A stretch of 64,000 nucleotides of DNA from an uncultured Rhodospirillales bacterium (GTDB lineage: Bacteria; Pseudomonadota; Alphaproteobacteria; Acetobacterales; Acetobacteraceae). Positions within the stretch are counted from its first letter, which is position 1, and each line of letters begins with the position of its first letter. Made by a program: the position numbers and the translations under genes. Below are positions 58,815 to 64,000 of this stretch, in pieces. The notes beneath the pieces were generated by a model. The model saw nothing but the letters and a program-made list of their open reading frames with translations, was not told the DNA's origin and did not search any database. Where the stretch lies: NCBI GenBank assembly GCA_903835235.1, contig CAILMF010000055.1, positions 1 to 64,000 of the forward strand. The letters run 5' to 3'.

Positions 58815-58898
58815 GCGCTTTAGCGCCGGTTATCCCCGCGCTAAAGCGCCAGTTCGCCCCGCGCTAAAGCGTCAGTTCTCCCCGCGCTAAAGCGCGAA
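58815..58898. repeat. Tandem 23-nt palindromic repeats at the end of the TonB-receptor gene
   Basis: A gcgctttagcgc dyad (58815-58826) precedes three near-identical 23-nt units, ccccgcgctaaagcgNcagttcN, starting at 58834, 58857 and 58880. Each contains gcgct...agcgc. The third unit contains the TAG stop of the minus-strand receptor gene (58887-58889). Confidence 0.78.
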
Positions 58899-60854
58899 GC
58901 GCGTGCCGAACAGCAGGCTGCGGCCCGGCGTGGCGAAGCCGTTGATCGGCTCCCACCGGCTGTTGGTCAGGTTGCGGCCTTCCAGGAAGACCGCGACCTC
59001 CGGCAGCAGTTGGTAGGTGGCGGTCAGGTTCAGCACCGCGCCGGCGCGGTTGCTGCGCGGCGTGGCGTTGGCGTCGCCGCTATTGGCGTAGCTGGCGAAG
59101 GCACCTTCCGGGCTGCGCCCGGTCAGCAGCACCGTCGGCGCCACCACCAGCCCCGTCATCGGCTGCACGCGCCCGGTCAGGCTCAGCACATGCTCCGGCC
59201 GCCGCGCCAGGCGCTCGCGCGTCGTGGCGTCGAAGGCTTCGGTGATGGTCCAGGCCACCGTCCCCTCGGCCCAGGTGAAGGGCCGCAGCGTCAGCCCCAA
59301 CTCGGCGCCATGGATCTTCGCCCGGTCCACGTTGGACTGGGTGAAGGTGTTCGCATCCAGCGCCGAGTAGTTGATCAGGCTGCGCACGCGGGACTGGAAG
59401 AAGGTCCACCCCGCCGTGGCGAAGTTGGACTTTCCAGCAGCGGCGATGTCGGTCTCGGTGCCCACTTCCCAGCCCATGCTGCGTTCCGGCCGCAAGGCCG
59501 GGTTGCCGACGAAGCCGGGCGAGATGCCGAAGCGCTCGTACAAGGCAGGCGCGCGGAAGGCGGTACCCGCGGCGGCGCGGATGCGGCTGTTCAGTTCCGG
59601 CACCGCCAGCACCGCACCGGTGCGCCAGGTGGTGGCATCGGTGAAGCCGGTGGTGGCGTCCTGCCGCAGGCCGCCGGTCAGGTCCAGCCGTTCCCATAGC
59701 CGATACTGCAGGCTGGCATGGCCGCCGGTGCTGTGCTGCTGCGCCCGCACGGTGGTGGTGAAGAACTCATTGCCGGATCGGCTGTTGGATTGCTCCAGCC
59801 CGTACAGCACGCCGAAGGCGAGCGCGCCGTCGCTGGCCGGCCCATACCCGGGCAGGCGCAGCGTGTTGGACCATTCCAGCCCGGCGCGGCGACCACGATA
59901 GAGATCGCTGGTGGTCTGGGTGGAGAGCGCGTCCGGCAGGTTGACGTAGCGGCGCCGGTCTTCGGTGTTGAAGCCGCGCAGCCCGGTGGTCCAGGCGCCG
60001 TCCAGCAGGCGGGTTTCGCCGCGCAGCTGGCCGGTCCAGCGCTGGTCCTGGCCGGTATAGTTATGGTCGTCGGCCAGCTGGAAATTGTCGTTGAAGCCGT
60101 CCAGCCCGAAGCGGTTCTGCCGCCAGCGCAGCAGGCCTTCCAGCCTGGTGCCCTCCACCGGCGTCCAGCCCAGCCGTGCCGTCGCCGCCTGGCCGCGGAA
60201 GCCGTCGCGTTCGCCGGTGCTGGTCTGCAACCGCCGGGCGATGTTGTTGAAGCCCTGGGTCGAGATCGACTGCCCGCCGACCAGGTAGTCGAACTGGCCG
60301 ACCGTGCCGGTGGCGCCGAGCCCACCGCGCAGGGAGCGCTGGGTGCCGCCGGCGATATCGCCGAAGGGGGCGAAGCTCCGGTCCGTCGGGGCCTTGCGGG
60401 TGACGATGTTGACCACGCCGCCCAAGGCCGAGGAGCCGTAGAGCGAGGAGGCCGGGCCGCGCACCACCTCGATGCGTTCGACCGCGCCCAGCAGGTCCTG
60501 GCCGAAGTCGAAGCCGCCGGACGGGCCGGAGGCGTCGTTGATCGGCACGCCGTCCAGCAGCACCAGCGTATGGGCGCTGTTGGTGCCGCGCAGGAAGCCG
60601 CTGGTCTGCTGGCCGAGGCCACCGCTGGGCGCCAGGCGCATGCCGGGCACCGCGACCAGCGCCTCGGCCAGCGACTGGTAGCCGCGCTCCTCGATCTGCT
60701 GGCGGGTGATGACGGTGATGGCCGCCGGCACGCGCTCGGCCGGCGTGGGGACGCGGGTGGCGGTGACGATGGTGTCGGGGATGGCGGATTGCCCGAAGGC
60801 GTTAAGGGGCAGCGCCGCCAATATGGCCAGCGTTGCGAGACGGGTGGTGCGCAT
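58887..60854 (-). CDS. btuB: TonB-dependent outer-membrane receptor, BtuB-like
   Basis: 655 residues from ATG 60854 (GGGGAGACATCC upstream). Signal peptide LATLAILAALPLNAFGQSA. The TonB box region DTIVTATRVPTPAERVP leads to the plug domain (TVITRQQIEERGYQSLAEAL, NSAHTLVLLDGVPINDASGP, VERIEVVRGPASSLYGSSAL, GGVVNIVTRK) and a 22-strand barrel ending in a terminal aromatic-type strand (SLLFGTRFAL). A cobalamin riboswitch directly upstream identifies the ligand as vitamin B12 or a corrinoid. Its stop is embedded in tandem palindromic repeats. Confidence 0.92.
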   Translation of the reverse strand: MRTTRLATLAILAALPLNAFGQSAIPDTIVTATRVPTPAERVPAAITVITRQQIEERGYQSLAEALVAVPGMRLAPSGGLGQQTSGFLRGTNSAHTLVLLDGVPINDASGPSGGFDFGQDLLGAVERIEVVRGPASSLYGSSALGGVVNIVTRKAPTDRSFAPFGDIAGGTQRSLRGGLGATGTVGQFDYLVGGQSISTQGFNNIARRLQTSTGERDGFRGQAATARLGWTPVEGTRLEGLLRWRQNRFGLDGFNDNFQLADDHNYTGQDQRWTGQLRGETRLLDGAWTTGLRGFNTEDRRRYVNLPDALSTQTTSDLYRGRRAGLEWSNTLRLPGYGPASDGALAFGVLYGLEQSNSRSGNEFFTTTVRAQQHSTGGHASLQYRLWERLDLTGGLRQDATTGFTDATTWRTGAVLAVPELNSRIRAAAGTAFRAPALYERFGISPGFVGNPALRPERSMGWEVGTETDIAAAGKSNFATAGWTFFQSRVRSLINYSALDANTFTQSNVDRAKIHGAELGLTLRPFTWAEGTVAWTITEAFDATTRERLARRPEHVLSLTGRVQPMTGLVVAPTVLLTGRSPEGAFASYANSGDANATPRSNRAGAVLNLTATYQLLPEVAVFLEGRNLTNSRWEPINGFATPGRSLLFGTRFAL

Positions 60855-61011
60855 GGATGTCTCCCCATGTGCGCGTGACGAAACGCCCCGCCCCGGTTGC
60901 CCGAGACAGGACAGCTTGCGTCGTTCCCGCATGCGGAAGCGCCTGGCGGTTCAGCCAGGCCCTTTGGTCCGATACACAGGTGCACCCCGCCCCATGCGCG
61001 CGAGACAACTC

Positions 61012-61255
61012 TGCGTCGGCCGGTCTCCTGGCTCGCGGTTTTCCCGGGCTTGAGCCTGATCTGCGCAGGCGTTGTCGCCGTCGCGGTGACTCAGTCTCTC
61101 AAACAAGTCGCCCGGATCACCTGCCCCGCCTTCTCACGCTTGCGCGCAATGGCTGCTGGGGCAGACTCGCCGCCTACAGTTGCGGGGGCAGCCGCGGCTT
61201 GGTGGGTTGCCCCACGTCGCGCGTTCCCGACACCGTCGCATGGCCGAGCCTTAAC
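61012..61255 (-). promoter_or_regulatory. Cobalamin (B12) riboswitch
   Basis: On the minus strand the core gcggctgcccccgcaactgt is followed by a stem region and, near 61018-61034, the B12 box gagccaggagaccggcc. These are the two most diagnostic cobalamin-riboswitch motifs, in the right order and about 150 nt apart. The element lies about 160 nt ahead of the btuB-like start and just after exoD, so B12 should repress the receptor. Exact ends are estimates. Confidence 0.93.
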
Positions 61256-61259
61256 AGGT

Positions 61260-61916
61260 TCAGAACAACATGCCCAGGGCCGCCATGCCCAGCCAGCCCA
61301 GAACCACCAGCACCCCGGTGGCGAAGACGCAGCCGGCGATGGTCAGGCCGACGCCCCAGGCCAGGGTGCGGTTGTCCGCCTCCACCAGGCCAAGCGCCAT
61401 GACGATGTTGCCGAAGGCCGGCGGGCCATTGGTGCCGGGGCCGGGCAGGATCAGCATCAGCGCCACATAGGCGGTGAGCCAGCCGAACAGCTTGTCGCCG
61501 GCGGGGGTGGTGAACCAGCCGGGCCGTGGCTTGACGAATTGCTCCACCCGCTTCAGCCATTTGGACGAAGCGCCGGAAAGCCGCAGCAGGTCGGCGCGCT
61601 TGATGCTCTGCCGGGCCAGGAAGGCCGGCAACTTCGGGTTGCGCCGGCCCAGGCCCATCTGGATGCCCAGAATCAGCACCGGCGTGCCGAAGACCGAGGC
61701 CATGCCCGGCAGCAGCGAGGGCAGCAGCAGCAGCAGGATCAGCAGGCCGAAGGCGCGGTCGCCGAAGGCCTCGGCCATCTCTCCCAGCGTGATGCGTTCG
61801 CCGGGGAACCGCGCCGCCACTTCGGCGACGATGCGCGAAATGGGCGCCTCATGTGCGTCATCGCCCGGGCTGCCATGCGGCGCCTGGCCGGTGATGCTCT
61901 CCAAATTACCATCCAT
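61260..61916 (-). CDS. exoD: ExoD-family exopolysaccharide synthesis protein
   Basis: 218 residues from ATG 61916. The family pattern is clear: ITLGEMAEAFGDRAFGLLIL, LLPSLLPGMASVFGTPVLIL, QMGLGRRNPKLPAFLARQSI, and a C-terminal run of helices (ALMLILPGPGTNGPPAFGNI, GVLVVLGWLGMAALGMLF). About four or five transmembrane segments. ExoD affects exopolysaccharide output and alkaline tolerance in rhizobia; the biochemical role is unknown. It lies just upstream of the riboswitch. Confidence 0.88.
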   Translation of the reverse strand: MDGNLESITGQAPHGSPGDDAHEAPISRIVAEVAARFPGERITLGEMAEAFGDRAFGLLILLLLLPSLLPGMASVFGTPVLILGIQMGLGRRNPKLPAFLARQSIKRADLLRLSGASSKWLKRVEQFVKPRPGWFTTPAGDKLFGWLTAYVALMLILPGPGTNGPPAFGNIVMALGLVEADNRTLAWGVGLTIAGCVFATGVLVVLGWLGMAALGMLF

Positions 61917-62074
61917 TCCCGGAACTGATCCTTCGCCCTTGCGCGAGCCTCGAAACGACGCCGGTGGCCTTCTGTGGGTCCAGCGCGGCGAAGCAGGGAT
62001 GTTAGGCGAAAACCCTATCGCGGCGCACGGAAATTTCCGGGGCCGAGGTTCACGTCGCCCTGTGGCGCCCGCTG

Positions 62075-62200
62075 CGCCGCCAAGGGCGCGGGCGCTGGAT
62101 GGCGCCGGCAAGGGCAGGTGCTTGCGGTCACGCCGCCAAGGGCCGCGCTTCAGTCATGCCGGCAAGGGCGGGTGCCTTATGTCACGCCGCCAAAGGCGGG
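62075..62200. repeat. Degenerate 28-nt tandem repeat
   Basis: Four to five head-to-tail units of about 26-28 nt with the core cgccgccaagggc start near 62075, 62103, 62131, 62157 and 62185. The last unit forms the final codons and stop of the minus-strand amidase. There is no spacer/repeat structure of the CRISPR type. Confidence 0.7.
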
Positions 62201-63600
62201 CGATGCTGCGCCCAGGGCCGCGCCGCCTCGAAGGCTGCACTGGCCTGCAGCACGCCCAGGTCGTCGAAGCGGCGGCCGACGATCTGCAACCCCACCGGCA
62301 GGCCATCCGGCGTGAAGCCGCAGGGCACACTGGCCGCCGGGCTGCCGGACCAGTTGAAGGGGTAGGAGAACTCGGCCCACATCAGCCAGTCCCACGGATG
62401 CTGCGGCCAATGGCTGGGTTGCAGCTGCGTGGCCGGAAAGGCGGCGACGCTGACCGCGGGCGAGAGCAGGAAGTCGTAGCCCTGCATGAACTCGTGGATG
62501 GCCTGGATATAGGCGAAGCGGCGTTCGCGCATCAGCATGAACTCGGGCACGGTCTGGTGCTCGGCCGCGTCCAGCAGCGCCACCAGGCCGGGGTCCATGC
62601 GGTCGCGCCACTCGGGCAGGTATTGCCGCTTGGCGGCGAAGGCGGCGGGCCAGAAGTAGCGCACCAGTTCCGGCCCCAGCGGACCCCAGGGCGGCGTCAC
62701 TTCCTCGACGACCGCGCCCAACTCCTCGAACACCCGCACCGCCGCCGCGACTGGCGCGGCAACCTCGGGGTCCACCCGGGCATGGCCGAAATCCCGGCTG
62801 TAGGCGACGCGCTTGCCGCGCAGGTCCGTGGCCAGGTTGTTGGCATAGTCCTGCGGCGGGGCTTCCAGGCTGACGAAGTCCCAGGGGTGCGGCCCGGCCA
62901 TGGCCTGCGTCATCAGCGCGGCGTCGCGCACGTTGCGCGTGATCGGCCCGACATGCGTCGCCATTTCGTTGTTGGAGGAGGGCCAGCAGGGCACCCGGCC
63001 ATGCGTGGGCTTGAAGCCATAGACCCCGCTGAACGCCGCGGGCATGCGGATGGAGCCGGCGCCGTCGCCGCCTTCATGCAGCGGGCCGAAGCCGCAGGCC
63101 GCCGCCACGCCGGCACCGGCGGAGGAAGCGCCGGCATTGAAGCCGTGCCGCCAGGGATTGTGGGTAACGCCATAGACCGGGCTGTCGCTGACGCCCTTCC
63201 AGCCGAATTCCGGCGAGGTGGTCTTGCCGACCATGACGCCGCCGGCGGCGTGCAGCCGGGCGATGGCGGGGGTATCCACGGCGGGCACATTGCCGTCGAA
63301 GATGTGGCTGCCCTGGTCGGTGCGCACGCCGGCCGTGGCGTGCAGGTCCTTGATCGTCATCGGCACGCCTTCCAGCAGGCGGGGCGTCTCGCCGCGCTGG
63401 AAGATCGCCTCGGAGGTGCGGGCGGCGGCCAGGGCGTGCTCCGGCGTCAACCGCGCCATGGCGTTGACGCCGGGGTCCACCCGCTCGATCCGGCGGAGGG
63501 TCGCCTGCGCGACCTCCACCGGGGAAAGCTGCCGGGCGCGGTACAGGGTGGCGAGTTCCGCCGCCCCGAGCCAGCCCAGCTCGTCGTCCGTCGAGGGCAT
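62182..63600 (-). CDS. Amidase-signature-family hydrolase
   Basis: 472 residues from ATG 63600, overlapping the enoyl-CoA hydratase stop (ATGA). The amidase-signature triad is present: lysine in VPMTIKDLHATAGVRTD, the serine-rich GFNAGASSAGAGVAAACGFG, and the catalytic serine region GGDGAGSIRMPAAFSGVYG. C-terminal region: WLMWAEFSYPFNWSGSPAAS VPCGF. It hydrolyses a carboxamide; the substrate is unknown. Translational coupling to an enoyl-CoA hydratase suggests a catabolic operon. Confidence 0.9.
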   Translation of the reverse strand: MPSTDDELGWLGAAELATLYRARQLSPVEVAQATLRRIERVDPGVNAMARLTPEHALAAARTSEAIFQRGETPRLLEGVPMTIKDLHATAGVRTDQGSHIFDGNVPAVDTPAIARLHAAGGVMVGKTTSPEFGWKGVSDSPVYGVTHNPWRHGFNAGASSAGAGVAAACGFGPLHEGGDGAGSIRMPAAFSGVYGFKPTHGRVPCWPSSNNEMATHVGPITRNVRDAALMTQAMAGPHPWDFVSLEAPPQDYANNLATDLRGKRVAYSRDFGHARVDPEVAAPVAAAVRVFEELGAVVEEVTPPWGPLGPELVRYFWPAAFAAKRQYLPEWRDRMDPGLVALLDAAEHQTVPEFMLMRERRFAYIQAIHEFMQGYDFLLSPAVSVAAFPATQLQPSHWPQHPWDWLMWAEFSYPFNWSGSPAASVPCGFTPDGLPVGLQIVGRRFDDLGVLQASAAFEAARPWAQHRPPLAA

Positions 63601-64000
63601 CAGTTGCCCTGGAAAGCCGGCTTGCGCTTTTCCATGAAGGCGCGGCGGCCTTCCTTGTAGTCGCTGCTGTCGAAGCAGGCGGCCATGGCGGCCTTGATGG
63701 CGTCCATGTCGCGGTCGCTGCGGTCCTTGCAAACCGACTTCACCGTCATCTTGTTGGTCTTCAAGGACAGCGGGGCGTTGCCGGCCATGGTGGCGGCCAG
63801 CTTGGCCACTTCCGCGTCCAGCTGGTCCACCGGCACCACCTTGTTGACCAGGCCAACACGCTCGGCCTCGGCCGCGCCGAAGCGCTCGCCGGTCATCAGG
63901 ATCATGTTGGCATGGGCCGGGCCGACCAGGTCGACCAACGCGCGCACCATGTCGAAGCCATAGGCGATGCTCAGCTTGGCGGCGGGGATGCCGAACTGGC
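63600..64000 (-). CDS. Enoyl-CoA hydratase/isomerase family protein, 5' partial
   Basis: The C-terminal 132 residues are in the window; the start lies beyond position 64000. AKLSIAYGFDMVRALVDLVG, MILMTGERFGAAEAERVGLV, NKVVPVDQLDAEVAKLAATM and the C-terminal FDSSDYKEGRRAFMEKRKPA match crotonases. It probably acts in CoA-thioester catabolism with the coupled amidase. Confidence 0.88.
   Translation of the reverse strand, partial: QFGIPAAKLSIAYGFDMVRALVDLVGPAHANMILMTGERFGAAEAERVGLVNKVVPVDQLDAEVAKLAATMAGNAPLSLKTNKMTVKSVCKDRSDRDMDAIKAAMAACFDSSDYKEGRRAFMEKRKPAFQGN

Noticed and set aside
62075-62200. Possible CRISPR array
   Set aside because: Units are degenerate, directly adjacent with no unique spacers, and no cas genes are nearby; a simple tandem repeat fits better.

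Overview
The window reads as a high-GC alphaproteobacterial chromosome segment, most likely from the Acetobacteraceae (Roseomonas-like). Reasons: the local order rne / cell-wall amidase / mrcA / prfB, an RNase E with a long acidic insertion in its S1 domain, a TRAP transporter and four Bug-type (TctC) receptors with no permeases, a cobalamin-riboswitch-controlled BtuB-like receptor, and many ATGA/GTGA/TTGA start-stop overlaps. The family assignment is inference from gene content, not a measured phylogeny.

Layout. 1-12655: the 3' 12.6 kb of a giant RTX protein gene that is cut by the window edge. It carries a C-type-lectin-like domain, hundreds of glycine/aspartate repeats with several longer-period modules, and a C-terminal type I secretion domain. 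12.75-13.9 kb: terminator, then fused remnants of an IS5-family and an IS3-family transposase. 13.9-16.5 kb (-): MscS-like channel with a cyclic-nucleotide-binding domain, coupled to a patatin-like phospholipase. 16.7-21.8 kb (+): 3-hydroxybutyrate-dehydrogenase-like SDR, NTF2-like and cupin secreted proteins, a tightly overlapping five-gene membrane redox cluster built around a ferric-reductase-like/Rieske fusion, then a LysR regulator. 21.8-22.0 kb: palindromic repeat unit A. 22.0-27.6 kb (-): AhpC/TSA redoxin, TRAP dctPQM, Asp/Glu-racemase-family enzyme and a NMT1/THI5-like binding protein. 27.6-29.1 kb: decayed region with a truncated GntR gene behind a perfect 24-bp palindrome, a transposase tail and a small conserved protein.

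29.2-41.9 kb: housekeeping block rne (-), amidase, mrcA, prfB with its +1 programmed frameshift, and a glycosyltransferase. A small RTX/lectin gene and a MmgE/PrpD gene sit, oppositely oriented, between mrcA and prfB. 42.1-45.5 kb: OmpR-type regulator with a degenerate receiver, palindromic unit B, a membrane-anchored coiled-coil protein, a HIRAN-like protein, a hydantoin-racemase-like protein, and two tandem 46-bp palindromes. 45.5-58.3 kb: catabolic islands. The minus operon Bug-MaoC-CaiB-CitE has the enzyme set of itaconate/mesaconate-type C5 acyl-CoA degradation. A divergent plus operon holds Bug, acyl-CoA ligase, UPF0173 hydrolase and an AhpD-like protein. A second minus operon holds a flavoprotein, Bug, an enolase-superfamily enzyme and Bug. 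58.4-64 kb: two 42-residue membrane proteins, a btuB-like receptor with its B12 riboswitch, exoD, a 28-nt tandem repeat, an amidase, and an enoyl-CoA hydratase cut by the window end.

The most interesting items are the palindromic units A and B, which both supply the TAG stop of the flanking minus-strand gene; the 15-residue repeat variant and roughly 1-kb super-periodicity in the giant RTX protein; the Rieske/ferric-reductase membrane cluster; and the receiver lacking its phospho-acceptor aspartate. No CRISPR array, tRNA or rRNA gene was seen.
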